From Shinisaurus crocodilurus (Eukaryota; Chordata; Lepidosauria; Squamata; Shinisauridae), in assembly GCA_021292165.1 (NCBI GenBank), contig CM037878.1, positions 256,667,921-256,731,920 on the forward strand: 64,000 bases of DNA. The letters are read 5' to 3'. This document shows, in pieces, positions 45,573 to 55,862 of this stretch. Made by a program: the position numbers and the translations under genes. The notes below the pieces were generated by a model. It made no database searches, had not been told where the DNA came from, and saw only the letters and a list, made by a program, of their open reading frames with translations. Position 1 is the first letter of the stretch; the number at the start of each line of letters is the position of its first letter.

Positions 45573-46050
45573 ATGCAAATCGGCCTCACCTCAGAATTGC
45601 TGCAGGAGCCAATAGGAGCAGTTATGCAAATAGCCCATACGACACTTAGAATGTTCGTATGAATTCCTGCAGGGGCCAATAGGGCTGGGTATGCAAATCT
45701 CCCCTAGGCCATTTAGAATGTTCTCTGAAGGGGGGGAAGGGAGGGAAACTTTTTAAATGACTGAATGACTGCTGTGTGCGGGGCGTCGTCACATAGGCTC
45801 CATCACGTTTTGACGGATCTGCCCCAGACTTGGCACACATACTCTCCATCACCCAAGGACAAAGACTGGTGAGTTCAAATCTCCGAAAAACCCTCGCTGC
45901 ACCTGTACGGCCCAAAATAGATGAGAGCCAATGGCATCACTTGGAATGTTCGCAGGGGCCATTCAGGAGCAGTTCTGCAAATTGCTCCAATGACATATAG
46001 AATCTTCGTATTAACTGCCACAGGGGCCAATCAGGAACAGATATGCAAAT
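45573..46050 (+). promoter_or_regulatory. Four POU octamers in Helitron repeats
   Basis: Perfect ATGCAAAT occurs at 45573-45580, 45624-45631, 45691-45698 and 46043-46050. Each is preceded by GCCAAT-type or CAGTTATG context within a degenerate unit (CAGGGGCCAATAGG ... TTAGAATGTTCG). The octamer is the consensus for Oct/POU proteins. Binding in vivo is inference. Confidence 0.5.
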
Positions 46051-46095
46051 CTCTCCTGCGTCAAAACAGAATGTTCATATGAACCACAGCCAGGG

Positions 46096-46392
46096 CGGAG
46101 CTGGGATTTCATTGTTGGGTAGTCCCAGGGGGGGCAAGCTGGGATTACGTTTTTGGGTAGTCCCGAGGGGGAGGGGGCAAGCAGGGATTTCATTGTTGTG
46201 TAGCCCTGGGGGGGGGCAAGCTGGAATTACATTGTTGGGTAGTCCCCGGGGGGAAGGAGAGCAGGGATTTCATTGTGTGGTCCCGGGGGGCAGGGGGCAG
46301 GGCTTTCACTGTGCAGTCCCAGGGAAGCTGGAAGTCCCGGGGGAGCTGGTAGTCCTGGGGGAGCTAGGATTCCATTATGTAGTCCCGGGGGA
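46096..46392 (+). repeat. GC-rich minisatellite inside Helitron
   Basis: Roughly eight degenerate units built on GGGATTTCATTGTTG, GGTAGTCCC and GGGGGCAAGC, getting shorter toward the 3' side (GGAGCTGGTAGTCC). It yields a Gly/Pro-rich frame with no coding meaning. Confidence 0.85.
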
Positions 46393-47479
46393 CCTTTCCT
46401 ATGGAGCGATTCAAAACAGCAGTCAGTGACCTTAAGGGATTTCGAACAAATAGTGCCTATAGGAAAATGACGACCTGTGCAAACTTGGCACGGTCACTCT
46501 TCATCACGCGAGCGAAGCCGCGGGCAAAAGCTAGTCTATATATATAAAAGAAGTCCTGACTGACCGACTGACTGACCAACGCCCAGCTCAAACCGTCTAA
46601 CGTAGGAACGTGAAATTTGGAAGGAACTTTGTTTTTATGATGTAGGCACCCACTAAGGAAGGATTTTTGGAAATTCCATCCCTAAGGGGGTGAAAAAGGG
46701 GGGAGAATTTTTTAATGACTGACTGTTGTGTGCGGGGCGTCCGTCCAGCACATTAAAAATGTTATTATTAGTCTGATTACAATTACTTTAATATTAAATT
46801 GTAATTATTTATATATATAAAAGAAGTCCTGACTGACTGGGATCATTTGTCTGTGGGGGATACACTCTTTTAAAATACTATTATTGTTTATTGCGGTGTT
46901 TACACACTGGGTAGACATTGTGTACCTTTCTCACTGCCCCCAAATAGAATTTATTAACTCCCTATCTCTTTCTCTCTCTGCTTCAAGCTTTCTCATTTTC
47001 ATCTCACTCTCTTTCCTCCTTTTCTGTCTCAAGCTCCATTTTCCTAAATTCTAATTTGCTTTCCCCCGCCCCCCAAACTTATAAACTATCTGGGTTCTCA
47101 GTTTCTGAGGCAATAGGTGGAGCTCCATTATTTCCCCCTCCCCCAGGTAATACTGCCTCTTCAGACTCTTGGGCTTCAGACACATGCTTTGCTTTCTTAG
47201 GAGCCATGCTTTATTATTTTCAGTTATTGTTAACTTTTTTCCTCAGTTCTTATTTCTGAATAGCTTGAAGACTCTCAGGATTACCCTGATTTCACTTTAA
47301 GCTCAGATATTTCTGTCAGAAAAGTTTTCTGCTGCCAGCACCCAGCCTAAACCTTACACTTTCAATCAGAGACACTGTATCTTTTCCATACAGTTCTCAC
47401 AGGCCTTCAAGGAAGGGGGGGAAAAAACCCTTTTCCTTTTAAACCTGCTTTATTTCTTTTTCTTCTTCTCCATAAAAAA

Positions 47480-47715
47480 ATGCAAATTGAAAATTTAAAT
47501 GTAAATGGTGTGATAATACTACACACAGTCGTACCAATTGTAGGCGATGGAGCGTGCCTATTCCGGGCGCTATCTTACATTATGTATGGCATTCAAAATC
47601 TCAGTTGGGAGGTACGTGAACAAATAGTTGATCATGTCGTTGAAAACTGGGATGAATTCTCTATAATGTCTGACAGTGATGGTAACAACTATGCGAGTTT
47701 TCAAAACAAAGCATC
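47480..47715 (+). pseudogene. Helitron OTU-type cysteine protease domain (truncated)
   Basis: About 75 residues match the OTU domain found in many Helitron proteins: VPIVGDGACLFRALSYIMYG with catalytic Asp and Cys, LSWEVREQIVDHVVENWDEF, and SDGNNYASF. The C-terminal half with the catalytic histidine is missing; an internal deletion joins it directly to helicase sequence near 47715 in another frame. OTU enzymes are deubiquitinase-like cysteine proteases; the role in Helitrons is not established. It is not functional as it stands. Confidence 0.85.
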
Positions 47716-48794
47716 ATGGCCCAAGTGCTCCGGGATTGCAAACTCATTGTTTGGGACGAGAGCACTATGGCGCATAACAGAGCTTTTGAGGCTTTAAGCA
47801 GAACCCTTAAAGACATCAGGGGAAACTATGGGGTGATGGGATGTGTCACCGTGCTACTGGCTGGGGATTTTGGGCAGACTTTGCCTGTAGTGCCTAGAGG
47901 ATCGCGAGCTGATGAAGTAAAGGCATGCACCAAATCATCCTACTTATGGCCAGTTATACAAAAAAATATCCCTCAAGAAGAACATGAGGGTTCATTTGCG
48001 AGGTGATGTGTCTGCAGGTCAGTTCTCCGAACTGCTTCTTAAAATTGGTGATGGAGAGTATCCCGTATTTCAGAGCAAAATTGTCATCCCTTCCGACCTA
48101 GGCACAGTCGTGAATTCCCTAGCAGACCTCACATCCAAAATTTACCCTGACATAGAAAATCTAATGGAGAAATCTACAGAATGGTTATGTGAGCGTGCCA
48201 TTTTAACACCAAAGAACAGCATGGCTGCCATAATCAATAAGATACTTATTGATTCTTTCAAGGGAGTCCAAATCGAGTGCAAATCTGTAGACTCAGTGGT
48301 TCAAAGTGATGACGCAGTCCACTACCCGTTGAGTTCTTGAACACTTTAAATCCTCCTGGTCTTCACGAACACAGACTTCTTCTCAAAGTGGGAGCACCTG
48401 TGATATTATTGCGGAACCTCAACCCACCTAAGCTCTGTAATGGCGCCAGATTGCGAGTGAAAGCTCTCCACAGAAATGTGATTGAGGCGACGGTGGCCAC
48501 CGGTTCTGGCCAGGGGGAGTTGGTGTTCATACCACGAATGAACCTCTTATACCTTCAGAATATCCGCTTGAATTCAAAAGACTCCAGTTCCCCCTAAAGG
48601 TTTGTTTCACCATGACCATCAACAAGTCGCAGGGGCAGACTTTGCAGGTAGCGGGGATTGACCTAAGGGAAGACTGCTTCTCACATGGGCAGTTTTACAT
48701 GGCCTGCTCCAGAGTGAGCTCACCTAACTCTCTGGTCATCCTAGCACCTGAAGGGAGAACCACTAATATAGTTTACAAAGTAGTGCTGACATAG
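47716..48794 (+). pseudogene. Helitron Pif1-family helicase C-terminal half (frameshifted)
   Basis: Frames in succession: 47716-48006 has Walker B CKLIVWDES and motif III AGDFGQTLPVV, with G where R is usual. 47984-48340 has NMRVHLRGDVSAGQFSELLL and CERAILTPKN. 48337-48597 has [20 protein letters not shown]. 48612-48794 has TINKSQGQT and FYMACSRVSS (motifs V and VI). This is the order in Helitron RepHel helicases. The Rep nuclease, Walker A and N-terminal helicase are absent. At least three frameshifts make it non-functional. Confidence 0.92.
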
Positions 48795-49099
48795 TTTTTT
48801 GTTGTTGTTGTTGGTTGCAGATGCCAAATAAGTAATTTTTAAATTTTTGGTCTGTCTCATTGTCTGTTTCAAATAACACCACGAAAAAATTCTTAGATGT
48901 ATATGAATGGAACAACTATCTTTGTTTTGTAGCCAATATGCCCCGACTAACGTCTGCAATAAACATTGCTTATTACATTAAGACATCAACCTGTAAATTA
49001 TATTTCGTACAGTTTGGACAAAAAACTCATGTTTCTTTTAAAAACAATTGTACCAAATCCTAAAATCCACGCGAGCGAAGCCACGGGCAACAGCTAGTA

Positions 49100-49555
49100 A
49101 TGTATACTTTGAGCCTCACACTCTACATTTTTAGGTGTATAATCAAATAACCTTAGGAGAGTACCTTAAAAGGTCATGTGGGGAGCAGTCCTTAACACTG
49201 GGTATTGTCTGACCTTTTTTCCTTTTAAATCAGAAAGCTCACAGTTACAAAGTTTAAGGAAGCCCTGCACTGAGCAGGGGGCCAATGGAGGATTTCTTCC
49301 CAATGCAAATAGCATCTTCAGAGGAGGGATTTTCCTCAGGACCCTTCATGCCTTCTGCTATCCCAATAATTATCAGCTCCCCACCACTTGATGCTATTTG
49401 CATTTTTTAAACATCTGCACATTAAATATAAAGATGCATTTAATGCCACATCCAGTTTGGCCCATAAATTGCTATCTCTTAGCAATTAAGTACTAACAAA
49501 ACAAAACAGAAACAGAGAAGCTTTTGGGGAAACCACTCAACATAACAAAAAGTGA
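49100..49555. other. Unassigned intron sequence
   Basis: Nothing recognised to the right of the Helitron end. Confidence 0.5.
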
Positions 49556-49559
49556 CCAT

Positions 49560-49700
49560 AAGGGAGGGGTGGGGAATGTGTGACACTCCAGCTGTTGGTG
49601 GACTACAACTCCCATCAGCCCTAGCCAGATTAGTCAATAGTGAGGGATGATGGGAATTTCAGCCCACCAACATGTGAAGGGCAAAACATTCTCTATCTCT
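49560..49700. mobile_element. hAT-like MITE
   Basis: GGGAGGGGTGGGGAATGTGT at the left; GGTGGACTACAACTCCCATC in the arm; a loose inverse at the right ending TCTCTATCTCTGCC. It is degraded. Confidence 0.5.
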
Positions 49701-50399
49701 GCCTTGAGGACAATTGCAAATGAAGTGAGTGCAAAGGAAAGGCATTCTGGACTGGTTTCTGCCAGAAAAAAGAGGCACTTGGAGGTTGCTAGGGTGGCCA
49801 GGTATACTACTTTACAGAGGACCATCCTCTATTGGAAGGGTTGTCCAGTCCAAGTGCAACTTAAAGATAAATAACCCTAAGAAGGGGGAGCAGCTGAGCA
49901 GGGGCCTTAAAGTTGCTCTGTCACCGACAGTTAATATCTGGACAGAAGACTGAGCAGGCACACAGTCACAGTCTCCCCGCACTATGGTGAGATGTACTGT
50001 ATTGCTGTTTAAAGTATAGTAATTATTGCTAAATTTGCATCTGTACATATACATTAGAATATGCAAATTTTATGTAAATCACTGCCCTCTTTTGCCCTCT
50101 TGGTGCATTTGGTGTATTTCCTCTTTTTTGGAAATGTGCAAGTGGCCACCACTAAGGGTGCAACCCTCCTTCCCAGAAAGAATATAATGGCAAGGGTGAG
50201 AACAGCCTAGTTCCAGTTATCAGCCACAGAGAGGACTAAAGGCCACCAGGTAGTGGCACCACTTATCCAACCAAGAAGATCAGCAACTCACCACTGCATT
50301 CTGTCAATGTCAGACTGATCTCTCTTCTCTACCTTTCCCCTCCCCTCCTTTTGTGGGTGTGTTTTTAGTTTGGTAGCATGACTGCAGGGCCTATGTCTC

Positions 50400-50515
50400 A
50401 TTTTCATTTATACTCTGTGCCTACTACCTGTACCATATTGAATTTTTGATTGATGTGAACTGTTTTGGGAGACAATGTTCATCTGAAATGTGGGATGAGA
50501 AAAATAAATACATGT
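50400..50515 (+). mobile_element. LINE 3' tail fragment
   Basis: TTGATGTGAACTGTTTTGGG ... GAAATGTGGGATGAGAAAAA then TAAATA; it resembles other L2/CR1-type tails in this window. Confidence 0.45.
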
Positions 50516-50940
50516 GCATAATTCATAGCATTTAATGCATCAAAGAACTGTCACGGAGGGCTGCAAAATCAACAAAATCCCCAAAGAAGGTAGATTGTTG
50601 TTTTTTTTTAAAGTTGTCAAGAAATTGCTGCAAAAATTTGTTCATGCTACATAGAGGACTGACAGTAACTACCAGAACTAGTAATAATAAAACGAAACCT
50701 TATATTTATATATATTGTTTTTCATCCTGCAGAATGCCAAAATGACAACATAGCCTGGCATAAAAATTACAGTATGCAGAATCATAGCTTTTTAAAGCTG
50801 AAATACAACCTTCCCCTGGGGCTGAATGTGGCAACTGTATAGCAGTGGAGGAGATAAATTAAGAAATATATCAAACTGAAAATGGAGAACTAGGTATACT
50901 GGAAAAAACCCGGACCAGAGTAACATCCTGACTTTTGGAC

Positions 50941-51053
50941 AAGCACGCACACGCGCACGTGCGCGCACGCACATACATTCTATTGCATTTTTTATCAATA
51001 TAAAAGCCAAGCAACCTTTTTTTTTTTTGCCTGCCTGCCTGCCTGCCTGCCTT
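50941..51053. repeat. Alternating purine-pyrimidine tract and (TGCC)n
   Basis: GCACGCACACGCGCACGTGC continues to 50973 and could adopt Z-DNA. A T-run and five CTGC/TGCC-type tetramers follow (51029-51052). Confidence 0.9.
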
Positions 51054-51426
51054 TGATAATGCAGCACTGTTGGCTCCACATTTTGGGGAGCCTTTGGGCA
51101 CATCTGCTTACCACTATCACCCCTGCCCATTTATCCATCTGTACCCAATCTCTGTTTTTCATTGCAGCTGTTGCTGTATAATATCCTGTTTTTATTGGCG
51201 GCATTTAGGTTAGGAATTTTATTGTGATTTTATATGTTTACCTTTGTTATCATTGTTGAATTTTATTGCTGGAAGCTTTCTTAAACATTATCTGAACTGA
51301 AAGGCAAGGTAGAAGTGTTAAATAAAATATCTCTGTGTTTGGGTTGTCTTGGAGTTGGGCAGTAAGGAGCTATTTATTTTTACTACTTTCTCCTATTTAT
51401 TGGTAACATTTCCAGCCTAGGAGAAG

Positions 51427-51430
51427 ATTC

Positions 51431-51461
<31 letters not shown>

Positions 51462-51560
51462 TTTCATTTTTATACCGCCCAATAGCTGAAGCTCTCTGGG
51501 TGGTTTACAACAATTAACAAGACAGTCCCTGCCCGCAGGCTTACAATCTAAAGAGACACG
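51427..51560 (-). mobile_element. L2-type LINE tail
   Basis: Plus strand (ATTT)n, then TTTTTATACCGCCCAATAGC and CTCTCTGGGTGGTTTACAAC; the reverse is the same tail as the plus-strand copy ending at 63858. An ACAGTCCCTGCCCGCAGGCT block follows. Confidence 0.8.
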
Positions 51561-51790
51561 ACACACAAGGAAAAGGGAATGGGGAGGGAAGAAGGGGGAA
51601 GAAGGGGGAATAGCTCTTAGCTCTCTTAGCTCCAGCTTCAGGTTAGAGGAGAGGGGTTTTGTAACACTTACCCAGTTTCTCCTCACCCTCTTTCCACCTC
51701 TTCCTCCCTCCGGAGCCCAGCATTTCAAAAGAAGCTCATTTATTTATTTATTATATTTTCAACCTGGCCAATAACAGATGTCCTCTGAAG

Positions 51791-51961
51791 GCCTGTGGCT
51801 CACGCTGGCTCAGCTTGTCTGAGTGTGGAAAGCTAAGCAGGGTCAGGCCTGGTTATTACTTCGATGGGAGACCCCTCCTCTAGTTTCCTGCATTGAGCAG
51901 GGGGTTGGACTCGATAGCCTTGTAGCCTCCTTCCAACTCTATGATCTATGAAATCTATAAG
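51791..51961 (+). mobile_element. 5S rRNA-derived SINE with CR1-like tail, copy 2
   Basis: Full-length: starts GCCTGTGGCTCACGCTGGCT, similar to the 5S rRNA 5' end (GCCTACGGCC in vertebrates). It then has GAAAGCTAAGCAGGGTCAGG, GATGGGAGACCCCTCC and the CR1-like GGTTGGACTCGATAGCC tail. The start agrees with the TSD-defined end of 57509-57674. Confidence 0.88.
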
Positions 51962-52639
51962 ATTAACAGAAAAAAGGCTAAAAGAATAAAATATAAGAAC
52001 CTCAACTCTTTCTACCCACACTTGTCTCTTTATCAAGCCCCTACCATGTTAAAAAAAAAAAGAAGATGTCTTCATGTTAAGCACACACACAAACTAAAAA
52101 GCTGGGATGTTTCTTAGGTTCCACTATGACTGAGTTCACACATCACAAAAACCCATTTTTTCCCTTTCTGAGTTTTGAATGAAACGGGAGCGAGCGGGCA
52201 TGCTGCTTCTCGCTGCCTATTCGCCCAAGCTGTGGTTGGGCAGAGCTAGATAACCCAGGGATGCTCCATTCCTGGGTTATTGATCATTATGTCAAAACTG
52301 AAAGTAAGTATCCCCCCTGGCTGTAACATTTCCTAACATTTCCTATGGTGTCACCACATCCTCTGTGAGCTACTACATGTTAGCATGGCTTGATTCTCCT
52401 CCCTGTTAACCTTCTCCCTAGCCTCCTCCTATGCCTGCAGCATCCCCCAATACAGTAACTTGCCTGGTTTCTCGTGTTATTATTTATTTTATTGTAGTCT
52501 TTAGGACAGGATGGGATGTCAACTTTAAATAAACTAAGAGATGATTAAAAATAATCCATATAGCAGCAATATAGGTCCTGTCCCTCCCTCACCACATACA
52601 CCCCATCTCAGCACTATAGATGCCAGAATTAATCATTAT

Positions 52640-53085
52640 TTAGAGAACAATCCTATAGTCCCTGGGAGAGCATGCCAGGTACAAAAGGATTGCTTGGAGA
52701 AACCATTCCGAGATCGGAGACAGCACTCCGACCCTGGAAGGCGGAGTTGAAGATCAGACCCTTCTCCTCTGCCCCCTCACAGCCGGTGTGAAAAAAACCT
52801 CACCGGCTGCCCTCCAAGGTCAGAAAAGTGACTTTGGAGGAAGAGGAAAGGGGGTGTTCTGGTGGGCGGGGATGGGAGAAGACCGGAGAGGCCAGGATAC
52901 AAGATACCCTGAGCCTCCTCCAGCCTCCTTCCATCCCCCTCCAAAGTGCTCTCGCTAGACGGGGTGAAAAGCCAATCTAGTGAAAATCACTGAAGGCGAA
53001 TGGCGGAGAGGCCAAGATCGCCTCCACCACTCCTCCTGCCCTGCTGGCTTCTGAGCAGCGAGGGCACAATCGATAGGATTATGCC
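52640..53085 (+). mobile_element. GC-rich MITE family G, copy 4
   Basis: Starts GAACAATCCTATAGTCCC. It holds AAGGTCAGAAAAGTGACTTTGG, GGGGGTGTTCTGGTGGGCGG and ATAGGATTATGCCC at the right. It parallels 12925-13330 and 37016-37470. Confidence 0.6.
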
Positions 53086-53213
53086 CTTATTCATTTTTAC
53101 CCTGCATGTCTACAAAAGTTATTTGAGGCAGCTCACAATAGTAAAATCAATGAGGTTGCATCACAATCCAAACAAACAATGTAAAAGCCACAATATAAAA
53201 CCAATAACACACT

Positions 53214-53355
53214 AAGGATACAATCCTATGCATGTTTAGACAGCAAAAAGGCTTGTAACTCCCAGCATGCCCGAGCCAACCATGCTAGCTGTGACATGCT
53301 GGGAGTTGCTTGTAGCCCTTTTTTTCTGTCTAAACATGCACAGGATTATGCCTTA
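53214..53355. mobile_element. Palindromic MITE
   Basis: ATACAATCCTATGCATGTTT with AGACAG at the left pairs with CTGTCTAAACATGCACAGGAT at the right. The inner arms GTAACTCCCAGCATGCC / GGGAGTT also pair. Confidence 0.8.
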
Positions 53356-54044
53356 AAATAGACTACTAGAGCAAGAGATTGTAACAGCAGCAGTGGTACT
53401 TAATCCTGGTTAATATCGATGGGCTTTTCTGCATCCAAATTTCCAAAAGGTGCATCGAGCACTGGTGTCAAATATTAACATTTAGAATGTGACCTCTCGT
53501 GTAACTCCTGTAAAACTACTATGGCATCTGCATATATCCTAGAGCAATGCACATTCCTCCTGGCATGCACAGTGGGCTAACAAACTGGGCCAATTTAAAT
53601 GAGTTACTGCATTGTAAGTATGGATAGGGTACACTCTAGCATTATGTATGTGATTCTCTTTGCCAGATGGAATAGATGGACGGATGCGATGTTCCCGGCA
53701 GGGACAGGCGCTCATGGGGGTTAATTAATGAGCATTTCTGTATGCCCCGGGCACCATCATACAGCAACATAAATGAAAATGTCACCAGATGAGCAGGGAG
53801 CAGTTTAACTCTAGTTTAACTCTAGTTAAAGGATACAGATGGCTCTGGAGGATGTGTGCTCTTATTGGAGGACATTTAAGAGATGAATGGAGTCAGCACA
53901 ATATGGAGAAAGCAACAATTTGCTGGTTAGAGGCAAACAGGTGGGCCTTTCAAAGATGTAGGGATTGTGAAGCAGAGAACAACCAGTGGCAGACCATGAG
54001 GAACATCAACACTGCGGAGCCACTTGCCACTTCTTTCTTTCTTT

Positions 54045-54265
54045 ATTATATTTACGGTATATCCCACCATTTTTCCTGCAAGGAACCCAAGGCAGCTTAC
54101 ATAATCTCCTCCTCCTCTCCATTTTATCCTTACAACAACCCTGTGAGGTAGGTTAGGCTGAGAGTCCCAAAGTCACCCAGTGAGCTTCATGGCCAAGTGG
54201 GGACTAGAACCCAAATCTTCCGAGTCCCAGTCCAACACTCTCACTAATACGCCACACTGACTCTC
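54045..54265 (-). mobile_element. MIR-like CORE-SINE, copy 2
   Basis: Minus strand carries the same head, core (CTCACAGGGTTGTTGTAAGG) and tail as 41615-41870. The B-box is degraded, and part of the core is deleted at GAGAGTCCCAAAGTCACC. Confidence 0.82.
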
Positions 54266-54299
54266 TTCTTTACCAAATATACATACCAAACAAAAGTTA

Positions 54300-54480
54300 T
54301 TTTACAGCAGCCTTCCCCAACCTGGTACCCTCCAGATGTTTTAGATTACAACTTTAACTCCCAGCAGCCCCAGCCAGCAGGGCAAATGGTTAGAAATGCA
54401 TTTCTGGCCATTGACCATGCTGAGGTGCTGGGAAGTTGACGTCCAAAACATCTGGTGGGCAACAGGTTGGGACAGGTATT
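54300..54480. mobile_element. hAT-like MITE
   Basis: CAGCCTTCCCCAACCTGGTA at the left; CAACAGGTTGGGACAGG at the right. CAGATGTTTTAGATTACAAC pairs with CGTCCAAAACATCTG. It is imperfect and older than the 136-bp copies. Confidence 0.6.
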
Positions 54481-54540
54481 TTACAGTATCACACTGACTG
54501 TAGCAAAGCAGGGGCAAATTATCCACCAGCACCACTCATT

Positions 54541-55420
54541 TCTTTCTTTTTAAATTAAAGTTTATTGAAACACAGAAAATGAAAAAAAATACACATAAAC
54601 AAAACATACTGTACATCATACAACAAAACTAAACTAAAATGGGCTACCAATTTTTTCTCTGCAGCAAATATAGGTAACAATAGTTTCTTGTACTCTATAA
54701 TTACAACGAAGTTTCCCTTTTCCCATATTCCAAAATTTCTTCTATTTAACCAAACGCACAGAAAACATCAATCATTTTTAATATCTACAGGGAAGATTAT
54801 TAAAATTTTCCATTCAACTCTTAATGTTAATTATTCTCTAAATATTAACAAGAATATCAAAATCCTTACTGAGCATTACTAAAGAATTAAATAAAACGTA
54901 ATATACTATAAAACTCCCTCTCTTTATTCCATCTCAAATTTCCACAGATATCCATATATTTTGATTGTAACCACCTACTTATCATCTAGTCGACTGATGG
55001 GATCTCTCTCACAAATCCTATTCCAGAGTTCTCTATTCAAGATTTCTCCCACAATTTTTTTCCAAATTATTATACTATTAGCATCACTCTTATAGAGACC
55101 CCTTCCAAGTTCAAAGAACTCCTTAATCAAAGTCATCTTTATATTTATATGCTTCTCACCTAATAATACAAACATCTCTCAATATTCAATCTTCAGCAAC
55201 CCTTACAAACACTTCCTTCCTAATTTTATTACACCTCTCCACCTGAATTTTTAAAATTCTATCCCTCAATTTAAGAGGAAATATTCCTTTCTTTCTTTCT
55301 TTCTTTTTTAACATAAAGCATAACTTAAGTTTCAACGCTTTTAATCCTTTTATCCACACAATTTCCCACCATGTCACTAAAAGCAAAAAAAAAGCACACA
55401 CACACACAAAAACCAAATCT
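54541..55420 (-). mobile_element. Unidentified LINE-like sequence
   Basis: On the minus strand the sequence ends TTTCAATAAACTTTAATTT, an end also seen at about 21632-21648. It contains two neighbouring short frames (55186-55416 and 54975-55175, the latter with KIVGEILNRELWNRICERD). The T/A bias and shared 3' end suggest a retrotransposon. I do not recognise the domain. A CTTT run occurs at 55288-55306. Confidence 0.4.
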
Positions 55421-55711
55421 CAATTTAAGTCCCTTCCATCAGCATTCCATCTAATCATATCCCCCAGTCTCAAGTAATCTAATACACAATATACATAATT
55501 GTATTTTCTTTAATCCAAAACACATTTAGTCACTTCTGCCAGAACCAATATTTGCCAGATATTCTACAGTCCTAATTAAAACTTCCTGCCCCTGTCGAAG
55601 ATGAATCTGTCCTGTTCCAATTTGACTGCACCAAATTTAAGGCAACTCCACCTGCTGGTCGGCAAGCACCACTCTCTCATTTCTTCATAGTAGCTAGTTA
55701 CAGATTGGAAA

Positions 55712-55862
55712 GGGCCATAGCTCAGTGGCAGGGCATGTGCCTTGCATGCAATAGGTCCCAGGATCTGGTATGTCCACATGGAGCTGAGAAACTGAAAGAC
55801 TGAAACTCCAGAGAGCCACTGCCAGGCTTTGGCTCAAAAATGAAACTGGGAAGTAGCTTGGC
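55712..55862 (+). mobile_element. tRNA-derived SINE
   Basis: GGGCCATAGCTCAGTGGCAG is a clear A-box head with CATGTGCCTTGCATGCAATA. The B-box is eroded. The body CTCCAGAGAGCCACTGCCAG matches the SINE at 23045-23251. Confidence 0.8.

Larger units (their letters stand above)
45344..46534 (+). mobile_element. Non-autonomous Helitron, upstream copy
   Basis: Begins TCTATATATAAGAAAGTGTC after an A and ends with GCGAGCGAAGCCGCGGGC ... CTAG before a T. The 5' TC, a GC-rich 3' hairpin, CTRR end and A/T target site are the Helitron hallmarks. The 5' region has tandem GACT units (about 45365-45389). The interior has CCAATAGG-ATGCAAAT repeats and a GC-rich minisatellite. There is no coding capacity for Rep or helicase. 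The 3' end abuts a second Helitron start directly. Confidence 0.88.
46535..49097 (+). mobile_element. Helitron carrying OTU/helicase remnant
   Basis: Starts TCTATATATATAAAAGAAGT immediately after the previous element's CTAG. It ends GCGAGCGAAGCCACGGGC ... CTAG before T at 49098. A second 5'-end-like signature (TATATATATAAAAGAAGTCC) occurs at about 46809-46830, so the 46535-46808 piece may be a truncated copy in front of another insertion. The region 46840-47470 is 5' UTR-like with no recognised coding. Coding remnants are at 47480-48794. Confidence 0.85.
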
